A stretch of DNA of 64,000 bases from Paraburkholderia sp. BL25I1N1 (lineage in GTDB: Bacteria > Pseudomonadota > Gammaproteobacteria > Burkholderiales > Burkholderiaceae), in contig NZ_PVZB01000001.1 in NCBI RefSeq assembly GCF_003002025.1, positions 496,001 through 560,000 on the forward strand. The letters are read 5' to 3'. Position numbers and translations under genes: made by a program. Of the stretch, positions 56,372 to 64,000 are shown in pieces (the first letter of the stretch is position 1; every line of letters starts with the position of its first letter). Under the pieces are notes generated by a model, which saw only the letters and a list, made by a program, of their open reading frames with translations, made no database searches and was not told where the DNA came from.

Positions 56372-56581
56372 TCAATGAGCCGTTTCGATGACGCTCCAGA
56401 TCCGTTCGTGGGAGTCGCCCGTGAATTGTCTGGCGATCACGGCCCGGCATTTGTCGCAGCGATAGTGCTCCAGCACGAGCGTGCCATTGCACTCCGCGAC
56501 ACCGATTAGCGTGAGGTTTTCCTGCCGTTGCACATCGACTGGCAGGCCGTCGATATCGGAGCATCCATCGCAGACTTCCAT
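56372..56581 (-). CDS. Small Cys-rich, possibly zinc-binding protein
   Basis: The 69-residue product has two Cys-x2-Cys pairs: CDGC at residue 4 and CDKC at about 42, a spacing suited to a zinc ribbon. AGGAGG is five bases before the ATG, a strong signal for a short gene. Function is unknown. Confidence 0.7.
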   Translation of the reverse strand: MEVCDGCSDIDGLPVDVQRQENLTLIGVAECNGTLVLEHYRCDKCRAVIARQFTGDSHERIWSVIETAH

Positions 56582-56988
56582 GGCGCCTCCTGACGTTCAC
56601 ATCCATCGTTCAGATGAGGAGCCCGCATGGGGCGGGCGATGACTGATGCACCCGCAGCAGAGAAGCCGGGTTAAACCAGTATCGAACGCGATCGAGCGGT
56701 TGTGCAAGCGCAAAAAAAATAAAGTAAAAGGGGTTGAATGGGGCGTCTTTGAAGCGTTTGAGCGCAAATGCGCTGCACCAGCGTGGCATTGCAGACAACA
56801 CATTCGCGGTCTCTTTCGATCCACATTTGTTATCACCCTCTCCAATACTCGAATTGTTAGCGCATCGCACCGCTCGTATATTGGCTGAACCGTCAGCGCA
56901 AGCGCACCAGCGGCACTGACACACCACAACCAGCCGGCACACAACAACACAATGGCGAGCCGCTCAGGCCAGCCACAGGAGCACAGCG
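56582..56988. other. Regulatory region of the rhamnose operon
   Basis: The 407 bases contain no supported gene. A sigma-70-like promoter lies at 56854-56882. An A-rich run near 56710-56730 gives the region a lower GC content. Confidence 0.5.
56854..56882 (+). promoter_or_regulatory. Predicted promoter of the rhamnose catabolic operon
   Basis: TTGTTA (56854-56859) and TATATT (56877-56882) are separated by exactly 17 bases. The transcript would start near 56889, giving a leader of about 100 bases before the first gene. Confidence 0.6.
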
Positions 56989-57741
56989 ATGAATCGAATC
57001 GATCTGGAGGGGCGCGTAGTCGCCATTACCGGCGGCGCGCGTGGCATCGGCTACGCGGTGGCGCAACGGGCGCTGAACTCGGGCGCGTCGGTCGCGCTAT
57101 GGGACGTGGACGCCGAACGCCTCGCACGCAGCCAGCGTGAGCTGAGCGAACTGGGCAAAGTCACGGCGGTCTCCGTCGATCTCACTCAGGAAGCCGCCGT
57201 CGCGCAGGCCGTGGCGCAAACCGTCGCCGATCATGGCGCGATCGACGTGCTGATCAATTGCGCCGGCATCACCGGCGGCAACGGCACCACGTGGGAGCTG
57301 GAACCCGACGTCTGGCGCCGCGTGATCGACGTCAACCTGATCGGCCCGTACCTCACCTGCCGTGCGGTCGTGCCGCAAATGCTCAAGCAGGGCTATGGCC
57401 GGATCGTCAATATCGCGTCGGTGGCCGGCAAGGAAGGCAACCCGAACGCCTCGCATTACAGCGCCTCCAAGGCAGGCCTTATCGGCCTGACCAAATCCCT
57501 CGGCAAAGAACTCGCGACGAAAAACATTCTCGTCAATGCCGTCACGCCGGCCGCGGCCAAAACCGAAATCTTCGACTCGATGTCGCAGCAGCACATCGAC
57601 TACATGCTCTCGAAGATTCCGATGAACCGCTTTCTGATGCCCGAAGAAGCGGCGTCGCTGATCCTGTGGCTCTCGTCAGAGGACTGTGCGTTCAGCACCG
57701 GTTCGGTATTCGATCTGTCCGGCGGGCGCGCAACGTACTGA
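56989..57741 (+). CDS. 2-keto-3-deoxy-L-rhamnonate dehydrogenase-like SDR
   Basis: This classical SDR has 250 residues. TGGARGIGYAVAQRA is the cofactor motif, NCAG is present, Ser is in IVNIASVAG and HYSASKAGL holds Tyr and Lys. It leads a set of genes for L-rhamnose oxidation and resembles the 4-dehydrogenase acting on 2-keto-3-deoxy-L-rhamnonate or L-fuconate. The assignment therefore depends on context. Its product would be 2,4-diketo-3-deoxy-L-rhamnonate, which is hydrolysed to pyruvate and L-lactate by an enzyme not seen here. Confidence 0.85.
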   Translation: MNRIDLEGRVVAITGGARGIGYAVAQRALNSGASVALWDVDAERLARSQRELSELGKVTAVSVDLTQEAAVAQAVAQTVADHGAIDVLINCAGITGGNGTTWELEPDVWRRVIDVNLIGPYLTCRAVVPQMLKQGYGRIVNIASVAGKEGNPNASHYSASKAGLIGLTKSLGKELATKNILVNAVTPAAAKTEIFDSMSQQHIDYMLSKIPMNRFLMPEEAASLILWLSSEDCAFSTGSVFDLSGGRATY

Positions 57742-57837
57742 GGCGCCGAGGCGTGACGCACGCCTGAACTCGGCAACGGTACACACGATAAGAAAACGCA
57801 GCGCCGCGGATCGCGCGCGCTCTGCGAAGGAGACGAC

Positions 57838-59166
57838 ATGAAGACGCATGCACCCGTTTCACTCGAAGCGATCAACAGCAAGGTCATGCGACGGCTGCTG
57901 CCCTTTCTGCTGCTGATGTACGTGCTGGCGTTTCTCGATCGTGCCAATATCGGTTTCGCGCAAAAGGCCTTGCAGCACGATACGGGTCTGTCGAATGCGG
58001 CGTTTGCGTTCGGTGCGGGCGTGTTTTTCGTCGGCTATGCATTGTTCGAAGTCCCGAGCAATCTGCTGTTGCATCGGGTGGGCGCGCGTGCGTGGATGTG
58101 CCGGATCATGGTGACATGGGGGCTCGTATCGGCAGCCATGTGCCTCGCGCATACGCCCACGGCGTTCTATACGCTGCGGTTTCTGCTCGGCGTCGCCGAG
58201 GCCGGTTTCTTTCCCGGCGTGATCTATTACCTCACGCACTGGTTTCCGCAATCGGCCCGGGGGCGCGCGGTGGGCGTGTTTTATTTCGGTGCGCCGCTGG
58301 CGTTTATTTTCGGCAGCCCATTGTCGGGTTCGCTGCTCGAATTGCACGGCGCACTTGGCCTGACCGGCTGGCAATGGCTCTTTCTGGTGGAAGGCGTGCT
58401 GGCTTCGGTGGTGGGCGTGTGGGCCTTCTGGTATCTCGACAATCGCCCCGAAGACGCGCGCTGGCTCGATCCGCAAGAGCGCGCAAGCTTGCGCGCGGCG
58501 CTCGACGACGATGCGCTGCTCGCGTCCGCGCACGGTCCACACCCCATTCTCGCCGCGCTGGTGGATCGTCGCGTGTTGCTGCTGTCGGCGATCTATCTGC
58601 TGATCCAGATGAGCGTGTACGGCGTGATTTTCTATCTGCCGCAACAGGTGGCGGCGTTCCTCGGCACCACGGTCGGTTTGCGGGTGGGACTCGTCGCCGC
58701 GTTGCCGTGGCTATGCGCGCTGGCCGTGACCTGGTATGTGCCGCGGCGCGCGGATTGCACGGGTGAGCATCGGCGTTGGGCGGTGCTGTTGCTGATCGTC
58801 GCCGGGCTCGGCATCGGCGTGTCGGGACTGGTGCATAGCCCGCTGTTCGGCCTGCTCGCGCTGTGTTGCGCGGCGAGCGGTTTCATCGCGGCGCAGCCGC
58901 TCTTCTGGACCTTTCCCACGCGTTACCTCACAGGCGCGGCCGCAGCGGGCGGCATCGCCTTGATCAATTCGCTCGGTGGACTCGGTGGCTTCATCGCGCC
59001 GAGCTTGCGCACCGCGGCGGAACGCGCGTTTTCGTCGACGTCGGCGGGACTGGTCGTGCTGGGCGTGTCCAGTCTGCTCGCCGCGCTGCTGATCGGCACG
59101 CTGTTGCGCCGCGATCCGGCGCAGCCGCACACCACTTTCGAAACCTTACTGCATCGCGCCCGCTAG
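57838..59166 (+). CDS. MFS transporter, anion:cation symporter family
   Basis: This transporter of 442 residues has twelve predicted helices. LLMYVLAFLDRANIGFAQKAL is the N-terminal signature of the ACS family, and LGVAEAGFFPGVIYYLTHWFP is the helix 4-5 motif. Members take up hexuronates, glucarate, phthalate or aldonates. Its place in the operon suggests uptake of L-rhamnonate or a related acid. GAAGGAGACG sits before the ATG, and the gap to the previous gene is 96 bases. Confidence 0.9.
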   Translation: MKTHAPVSLEAINSKVMRRLLPFLLLMYVLAFLDRANIGFAQKALQHDTGLSNAAFAFGAGVFFVGYALFEVPSNLLLHRVGARAWMCRIMVTWGLVSAAMCLAHTPTAFYTLRFLLGVAEAGFFPGVIYYLTHWFPQSARGRAVGVFYFGAPLAFIFGSPLSGSLLELHGALGLTGWQWLFLVEGVLASVVGVWAFWYLDNRPEDARWLDPQERASLRAALDDDALLASAHGPHPILAALVDRRVLLLSAIYLLIQMSVYGVIFYLPQQVAAFLGTTVGLRVGLVAALPWLCALAVTWYVPRRADCTGEHRRWAVLLLIVAGLGIGVSGLVHSPLFGLLALCCAASGFIAAQPLFWTFPTRYLTGAAAAGGIALINSLGGLGGFIAPSLRTAAERAFSSTSAGLVVLGVSSLLAALLIGTLLRRDPAQPHTTFETLLHRAR

Positions 59167-59202
59167 GCGCGCGCTCGACGCACTCATAACGGAGCCCCAT
59201 TC

Positions 59203-60381
59203 ATGGCCATGCCTACCATTCGGCACGTGCGTGCCTTCATTGTCCGCGGCGGCGGCGCGGATTATCACGACCAACCCGGCGGACACTGGATCGACGATCA
59301 CATTTCCACGCCGATGGCGCGTTATCCGGAGTATCGCCAGAGCCGCCAGTCGTTCGGTATCAACGTGCTGGGCACGCTCGTGGTGGAGATCGAAGCGAGC
59401 GACGGCACCGTCGGTTTCGCGGTGACCACGGGCGGCGAGATCGGCGCGTTCATCGTCGAGAAACATCTCGCGCGTTTTCTTGAAGGCCAACTCGTGACCG
59501 ACATCGAGAAGATGTGGGATCAGATGTACTTCTCCACGTTGTACTACGGCCGTAAAGGCGTGGTGCTGAATACGATCTCGGGCGTCGATCTCGCGTTGTG
59601 GGATCTGCTCGCGAAGGTGCGCAAGGAGCCGGTGTATCAGCTATTGGGAGGGCCGGTGCGCGACGAGCTCGTGTTCTATGCCACCGGCGCGCGGCCCGAT
59701 CTCGCGAAGGAGATGGGTTTCATTGGCGGCAAGCTGCCCTTGCAGCATGGTCCGGCCGAAGGTGAAGCGGGCCTCAAGCAGAACCTGGAGAAACTCGCGG
59801 ACATGCGCAGCCGCGTCGGCGACGACTTCTGGCTGATGTACGACTGCTGGATGAGCCTCGACGTGCCGTATGCCACACGGCTCGCGCAGGCTGCGCACGA
59901 ATACGGCCTGAAATGGATCGAAGAATGCCTGCCGCCCGACGACTACTGGGGTTACGCCGAACTGCGCCGCAACGTGCCACGCGGCATGATGGTGTCGACC
60001 GGCGAACACGAAGCGACACGCTGGGGCTTTCGCATGCTGCTGGAAATGCAATGCTGCGATCTGATTCAGCCGGATGTCGGCTGGTGCGGCGGCATTACCG
60101 AATTGATCAAGATCTCCGCGCTCGCCGACGCGCACAATGTGATGGTGGTGCCGCACGGTTCGTCGGTGTATAGCTATCACTTCGTGGTCACGCGGCATAA
60201 CTCCCCGTTCGCCGAATTTCTGATGATGGCGCCCAAGGCCGACGAGGTCGTGCCGATGTTCACTCCGCTGCTGCTCGACGAACCGGTGCCGGTGAATGGG
60301 CGCATGAAGGTGCCGGACACACCGGGATTCGGCGTGCGGCTGAATCCGGAATGCGCGTTGGTGCGGCCTTATCCGCGGTGA
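59203..60381 (+). CDS. rhmD: L-rhamnonate dehydratase
   Basis: This enolase-superfamily enzyme of 392 residues converts L-rhamnonate to 2-keto-3-deoxy-L-rhamnonate. The N-terminal capping domain starts [20 protein letters not shown] and has the long loop [20 protein letters not shown] specific to rhamnonate dehydratases. The barrel domain has [23 protein letters not shown] and [14 protein letters not shown] for metal ligands, [27 protein letters not shown] and the catalytic His in [13 protein letters not shown]. It is full length and 36 bases after the transporter gene. Confidence 0.95.
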   Translation: MAMPTIRHVRAFIVRGGGADYHDQPGGHWIDDHISTPMARYPEYRQSRQSFGINVLGTLVVEIEASDGTVGFAVTTGGEIGAFIVEKHLARFLEGQLVTDIEKMWDQMYFSTLYYGRKGVVLNTISGVDLALWDLLAKVRKEPVYQLLGGPVRDELVFYATGARPDLAKEMGFIGGKLPLQHGPAEGEAGLKQNLEKLADMRSRVGDDFWLMYDCWMSLDVPYATRLAQAAHEYGLKWIEECLPPDDYWGYAELRRNVPRGMMVSTGEHEATRWGFRMLLEMQCCDLIQPDVGWCGGITELIKISALADAHNVMVVPHGSSVYSYHFVVTRHNSPFAEFLMMAPKADEVVPMFTPLLLDEPVPVNGRMKVPDTPGFGVRLNPECALVRPYPR

Positions 60382-60427
60382 TTGCGCGTAACCCGTCGCA
60401 AGGTGCGAAGCATAAAAGGAGAATGAC

Positions 60428-61210
60428 GTGCTGCTCAAGGACAAGGCCGTGATCGTCACCGGCGGCTCGCGTGGCATCGGCCGCGCAATTGCGGTTGCAT
60501 GCGCACGCGAAGGCGCGGACGTGGCGATCAACTACTGGGGCGATAACGACGCATCGTATGGACGCCGTTCCGCCGTCGCGGAAGTGGTCGGTGAAATCGA
60601 GGCGCTGGGGCGGCGCGTGATTGCGATCGAGGGCAACGTCGCCGCGCGCGAAACCGGTCAGCAGTTGGTGCGCCACACGGTCGAAGCCTTCGGCAAGATC
60701 GACGTACTGGCCAGCAACGCCGGCATCTGTCCGTTCCACGCGTTTCTCGACATGCCGCCGGAAGTGCTGGAGTCCACGGTGGCAGTCAATCTGAACGGCG
60801 CGTTCTACGTCACGCAAGCCGCCGCGCAGCAGATGAAGCTGCAGGGCACCGGCGGCGCGATCGTGGCGACGAGTTCGATCAGCGCGCTGGTGGGTGGCGG
60901 CATGCAAACGCATTACACGCCGACCAAGGCCGGCGTGCATTCGCTGATGCAATCCTGCGCGGTGGCTTTGGGACCGTTCGGCATTCGCTGCAACTCGGTG
61001 ATGCCGGGCACCATCGCAACCGACCTGAATGCGCAAGACCTCGCCGACGAAGCCAAAAAAGCCTACTTCGAAAAGCGCATTCCACTCGGCAGACTGGGCC
61101 GCCCGGAAGATGTCGCCGATTGCGTGACGTTCCTCGCTTCCGACCGCGCACGCTATGTGACGGGCGCGGCGTTGCTGGTGGACGGCGGTCTCTTCGTCAA
61201 CCTGCAGTAA
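60428..61210 (+). CDS. L-rhamnose 1-dehydrogenase (SDR)
   Basis: The 260-residue SDR oxidises L-rhamnose to L-rhamnono-lactone. VTGGSRGIGRAIAVACAREG is the cofactor motif, INYWGDND follows the second strand as in NADP-accepting rhamnose dehydrogenases, SNAG and ATSSISAL supply Asn and Ser, and HYTPTKAGVHSL supplies Tyr and Lys. AAGGAG is placed before an unusual GTG start at 60428. It follows rhmD by 46 bases and ends the plus-strand operon, converging on the LysR gene. Confidence 0.9.
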   Translation: MLLKDKAVIVTGGSRGIGRAIAVACAREGADVAINYWGDNDASYGRRSAVAEVVGEIEALGRRVIAIEGNVAARETGQQLVRHTVEAFGKIDVLASNAGICPFHAFLDMPPEVLESTVAVNLNGAFYVTQAAAQQMKLQGTGGAIVATSSISALVGGGMQTHYTPTKAGVHSLMQSCAVALGPFGIRCNSVMPGTIATDLNAQDLADEAKKAYFEKRIPLGRLGRPEDVADCVTFLASDRARYVTGAALLVDGGLFVNLQ

Positions 61211-61226
61211 CGCGCCGATGCCGATC

Positions 61227-62228
61227 TCAGTTCACGGGAGCCGAAGACACGATCACGGAGTCGGCAGCGGCCGCCGTGGTGTCATCGGGCTTGAGCTTGC
61301 GCGAGAAACCGCGCAACAGGTCGATGAAGCGCAACGCCGGTTCAGCGAGCGGTTCTTCCTTGCGTGTGAGAATGCCGAAACCGGAGAGCGATTTGCCGAT
61401 TTCGAGCGGCAATGCGACGAGCAATTTGCCGCGCAAATGATCGCGCACCACCGACTCGGGCAGCATCGCCACCGCATCGTAATTCTCAAGCAATTGCAGC
61501 GTGGCGAAAATCGACGCGCATTCGGTCAGGTTCACCGGCGTGGCGAGTCCCGCACGCGCAAGTTCCTCTTCGAACAGCACGCGCGCCGGACTGGTGACGG
61601 GCTGCGCCACCCACGGCCAGTCGATCAGTTCACGCAAGCCGAGGCGCGCGCGCTGCGCGAGCGGATGCACCGCGCGCACGACCAGCAACAAGGTCTCGCG
61701 CGCGAGCGGTTCGAAACTGAAATCGTTGTGTTGCAGGGGACTTGTCAGCCGCCCAAGCGCCAGATCGACTTCGCGGCGATGCAGCAATTGCACGACCTGG
61801 TCGCTGGTTTCGCCGAGAATGCGCACGTTCAGCAGCGGACTTTCCGTTTTCAGCGCGGCGACCGCCATGGCCAGCAGATCGGGCGCGGCGCCCATGATCG
61901 CGCCGACCGTCAGTTGCCCATGACCGCCGCGGCGCTTCACGTCGAGGTCTTCGGCGAAACGGGTCAGCTCGGCCAGCGCCCGCCGCGCGTAAGCAAGCGT
62001 GACGACGCCGAGCGGCGTGGGCGTCATGCCGCGCGCATTGCGTTCGAACAGCAGAAAGCCGAACGCTTCCTCAATATCGCCGAGCATGCGGCTTGCGCTC
62101 GGCTGGGCCACGTTGACGGCCTCGGCGGCCTGATGGAGATTGCGCGCGTCGTCAAGCGCGACGAGCAGCGCGAGGTGCTTGTACTTGAGCCGATTGACGA
62201 GTGCGACGGTTGCTGAGGGTTGGCTCAT
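61227..62228 (-). CDS. LysR-family regulator of the rhamnose genes
   Basis: This regulator of 333 residues has an N-terminal winged helix (HLALLVALDDARNLHQAAEA then NVAQPSASRMLGDIEEAFG) and a C-terminal two-lobed effector domain beginning near GQLTVGAIMGAAPDLLA. It resembles the GalR/GbpR branch that responds to sugars. It is divergent from the mutarotase gene, and the LysR-type dyad between them suggests that it controls itself and that operon. ATG 62228 is chosen by length; a TTG at 62267 is possible. Confidence 0.9.
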   Translation of the reverse strand: MSQPSATVALVNRLKYKHLALLVALDDARNLHQAAEAVNVAQPSASRMLGDIEEAFGFLLFERNARGMTPTPLGVVTLAYARRALAELTRFAEDLDVKRRGGHGQLTVGAIMGAAPDLLAMAVAALKTESPLLNVRILGETSDQVVQLLHRREVDLALGRLTSPLQHNDFSFEPLARETLLLVVRAVHPLAQRARLGLRELIDWPWVAQPVTSPARVLFEEELARAGLATPVNLTECASIFATLQLLENYDAVAMLPESVVRDHLRGKLLVALPLEIGKSLSGFGILTRKEEPLAEPALRFIDLLRGFSRKLKPDDTTAAAADSVIVSSAPVN

Positions 62229-62258
62229 GGGGCGGTGCGATTCGGTTTGTGGATCGCC

Positions 62259-62277
62259 CAATCCCAACTTCGGATTG
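62259..62277. promoter_or_regulatory. LysR-type binding dyad
   Basis: CAATCC (62259-62264) and GGATTG (62272-62277) form a perfect inverted repeat with a 7-base spacer and include a T-N11-A box. It begins 31 bases upstream of the LysR start and overlaps the -35 of the divergent promoter. Confidence 0.65.
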
Positions 62278-62304
62278 AGATGCTATCGACGCAGGAATTA
62301 TAGT
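62275..62304 (+). promoter_or_regulatory. Predicted promoter of the mutarotase operon
   Basis: TTGAGA (62275-62280) and TATAGT (62299-62304) are 18 bases apart. The -35 shares three bases with the LysR-type dyad, so bound regulator would touch or block polymerase. Confidence 0.6.
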
Positions 62305-62366
62305 CGTATCAGACGCTTCCACGTTTCGCTGGAAAAGCGCCCGGATACGACGGGAGACAGGCCGCA

Positions 62367-62690
62367 ATGGAGACAATCGCTTTCCGGATGGTGCTCAACC
62401 CCGGCATGCGCGAGGAATACGAACGACGTCATGCGCAAATCTGGCCTGAACTGGTTGACGCATTGCACGACGCCGGCGTGCGCGACTATCGGATTTTCTT
62501 CGATCCGGACTCGAATCACCTGTTCGCCATTCTGACGCGAAACAGTCATCACACCATGGACGAACTGCCGCAGCTCGACGTGATGCGCAAATGGTGGGAT
62601 TACATGGCCGACATCATGCACACGGCCCCGGATCGCACACCGCTGCAGCAGCCGCTCGAACCGGTCTTCCATTTGAACTCGCTGAGCTGA
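62367..62690 (+). CDS. rhaM: L-rhamnose mutarotase
   Basis: The product of 107 residues interconverts the alpha and beta anomers of L-rhamnose. AFRMVLNPGMREEYERRH, the HAQIWPEL segment, YRIFFDPDSNHLFAIL and KWWDYMADIMHT are the conserved parts of the RhaM/YiiL family, including the active-site His and Trp pair. GGGAGA precedes the ATG. It leads the plus-strand lactonase-transporter operon. Confidence 0.95.
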   Translation: METIAFRMVLNPGMREEYERRHAQIWPELVDALHDAGVRDYRIFFDPDSNHLFAILTRNSHHTMDELPQLDVMRKWWDYMADIMHTAPDRTPLQQPLEPVFHLNSLS

Positions 62691-62748
62691 TCCGAGCCGA
62701 CCGGATCTCAAACCTCGAAAACGATTTTGACCGGACGGAGGATGTCGC

Positions 62749-63642
62749 ATGCAGGTGGTCGATTCGCATATTCATTTGTGGGATCTGAAAACGCATCGCT
62801 ATCCGTGGCTGGAAAACCCGGGCGTGTCGTTCGTGGGCGACGCGCGCGATCTGAAGCACGACTACCTGCTCGACGACCTATTAGGCGATGCGGGCGACAT
62901 CGACGTGCTGAAGCTCGTGCACGTCGAAGCGAATCACGATCCCGCCGATCCGGTTGAAGAGACACGCTGGTTGCAGTCCATTGCCGATCGCAAGGCATCG
63001 CGCGGCATGCCGAACGCGATCGTCGCTGCGGTGGATCTGTCCGCGCCGAATGCGCCGGCCGTGCTCGAAGCGCATGCGTCGTTCGCCAACACGCGTGGCA
63101 TCCGCCAGATTCTGAACGTGCACGAGAACAAGCTGTTCGATTACGTCGGCCGCCATTTCATGCGCGAGCCGCAATGGCGCGAGCACTTCGCGCTGCTGCG
63201 TCGCTACGGCCTGTCGTTCGATCTGCAACTGTATCCGTCGCAGATGGAAGAGGCGGCAGCGCTGGCGCGCGCGCATGGCGACACGCAGTTCGTCATCAAT
63301 CACGCGGGCATGTTCGTCGACCGCAGCAGCGTGGCCGGTTATCGCGCCTGGCGCGAAGGCATGCGCTTGCTCGCGGACTGCCCGAATGTCGCCGTGAAGA
63401 TCAGCGGACTCGCCATGTTCGATCACCAGTGGACGATTGAAAGCCTGCGGCCGTATGTACTCGAAACGATCGACACGTTCGGTGTCGGGCGCGCGATGTT
63501 CGCCTCGAACTTTCCAGTCGACCGGCTGTTCGGCTCTTACGCGGATCTGTGGCGTGCGTATGCATCGATCGTGGAGGGCGCGAGTGGCGCCGAAAAAGAA
63601 GCATTGTTTTGCCGCAACGCGGAACGTTGCTACCGCATTTAA
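62749..63642 (+). CDS. Amidohydrolase-family lactonase (probable L-rhamnono-lactonase)
   Basis: This 297-residue metal-dependent hydrolase belongs to the COG3618 group. VVDSHIHLWDL is the first His-x-His metal motif, VEANHDPAD follows, FVINHAGMF and VKISGLAMF are later strands, and MFASNFPVDRLFGSY ends in the catalytic Asp. Relatives hydrolyse L-fucono- or L-rhamnono-lactone. It lies between the mutarotase and sugar-transporter genes, which favours rhamnono-lactone. CGGAGG precedes the ATG. Confidence 0.88.
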   Translation: MQVVDSHIHLWDLKTHRYPWLENPGVSFVGDARDLKHDYLLDDLLGDAGDIDVLKLVHVEANHDPADPVEETRWLQSIADRKASRGMPNAIVAAVDLSAPNAPAVLEAHASFANTRGIRQILNVHENKLFDYVGRHFMREPQWREHFALLRRYGLSFDLQLYPSQMEEAAALARAHGDTQFVINHAGMFVDRSSVAGYRAWREGMRLLADCPNVAVKISGLAMFDHQWTIESLRPYVLETIDTFGVGRAMFASNFPVDRLFGSYADLWRAYASIVEGASGAEKEALFCRNAERCYRI

Positions 63643-63657
63643 AGAAGGAGACACGCA

Positions 63658-64000
63658 GTGCAGCAACCCACATCCGCTGTGCCGAGGCTCGAATTGCGGC
63701 ATGCGAGTAAATCATTCGGGCGGGTTCGCGCGCTATCCGACGGCGATCTCGCGCTCTGGCCGGGCGAGGTGCATGCCTTGCTCGGCGAGAACGGCGCGGG
63801 CAAGTCGACGGTCGTGAAGATTCTGGCGGGCGTGCATCAGCCGGACACCGGCGAACTGCTGGTGGACGGCGAAGCGCGCCGCTTCGCGACGCCAGCCGAG
63901 GCACGCGACGCCGGGCTCGCGGTCATCTATCAGGAACCGACGCTGTTCTTCGACCTGTCGATTGCGGAGAACATTTTCATGGGACGGCAGCCGGTCGATC
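63658..64000 (+). CDS. Sugar ABC transporter ATP-binding protein, partial at window end
   Basis: The first 114 codons of an RbsA/RhaT-type ATPase are visible; the gene continues beyond the window. The start is GTG with AAGGAG eight bases before it. [20 protein letters not shown] is Walker [21 protein letters not shown] contains the Q-loop, and FMGRQ follows. It should energise L-rhamnose uptake together with a permease and binding protein encoded downstream. Confidence 0.92.
   Translation, partial: MQQPTSAVPRLELRHASKSFGRVRALSDGDLALWPGEVHALLGENGAGKSTVVKILAGVHQPDTGELLVDGEARRFATPAEARDAGLAVIYQEPTLFFDLSIAENIFMGRQPVD

Overview
The window is a high-GC chromosomal segment that looks like Paraburkholderia/Burkholderia (Betaproteobacteria). 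The support is codon use, a liu leucine-degradation operon, a Wzc-type exopolysaccharide locus, the non-phosphorylated L-rhamnose pathway, and many small proteins without recognisable domains of the kind common in that group. Genus is inferred from gene content only. I saw no tRNA, rRNA, insertion sequence, integrase, attachment site or CRISPR array.

Layout. (1) 0.1-6.1 kb: liuABCD leucine/isovalerate catabolism behind a LiuR-like operator. (2) 6.1-12.6 kb: small housekeeping and unknown genes, including a PhnD-like protein, a DUF1488-like protein, a uracil-DNA glycosylase-family protein, a DUF488 protein, a TetR/SDR divergent pair with a conspicuous operator, and an RNase Sa-like lipoprotein lacking its expected catalytic residues. 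(3) 13.0-33.4 kb: a Wzx/Wzy-type exopolysaccharide locus. It holds a tyrosine autokinase/chain-length protein, a TviB/TviC pair expected to make UDP-GalNAcA, a MurJ-like flippase, four GT4 glycosyltransferases, a DUF2334 deacetylase, a beta-helix protein, an EpsG-like polymerase, a WecA/MraY-type initiating transferase, an FCD-family regulator, a glmS copy and a formyltransferase-like/beta-propeller protein. It ends in two hairpins. (4) 33.4-50.6 kb: a mosaic of accessory genes. Among them are a 1021-residue protein joining an acetoacetyl-CoA-synthetase-type adenylation domain to a carrier domain and a thioesterase, a UspA protein, a desaturase, CDP-diacylglycerol diphosphatase, an amidase coupled to a ferritin-like protein, an FMN reductase, a J-domain protein, a low-molecular-weight phosphatase and an H-NS-like protein. 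A compact candidate sRNA with two anti-Shine-Dalgarno motifs lies at about 46.19 kb. (5) 50.6-56.6 kb: an MFS exporter, an LprI-like protein, an acyltransferase, a periplasmic binding protein paired with a trans-3-hydroxy-L-proline dehydratase, an SDR with Phe at the catalytic Tyr position, and a small Cys-rich protein. (6) 57.0-64.0 kb: L-rhamnose catabolism through L-rhamnonate and 2-keto-3-deoxy-L-rhamnonate, with a LysR regulator, a mutarotase, a lactonase and the start of a sugar ABC transporter cut by the window edge.

The strongest candidates for something undescribed are the A-T-TE protein at 36.1 kb, the anti-SD sRNA at 46.2 kb, the catalytically depleted RNase Sa-like lipoprotein at 12.2 kb and the two-domain protein closing the exopolysaccharide locus. 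Start codons were chosen from ribosome binding sites and family length; many differ from the longest open frame.
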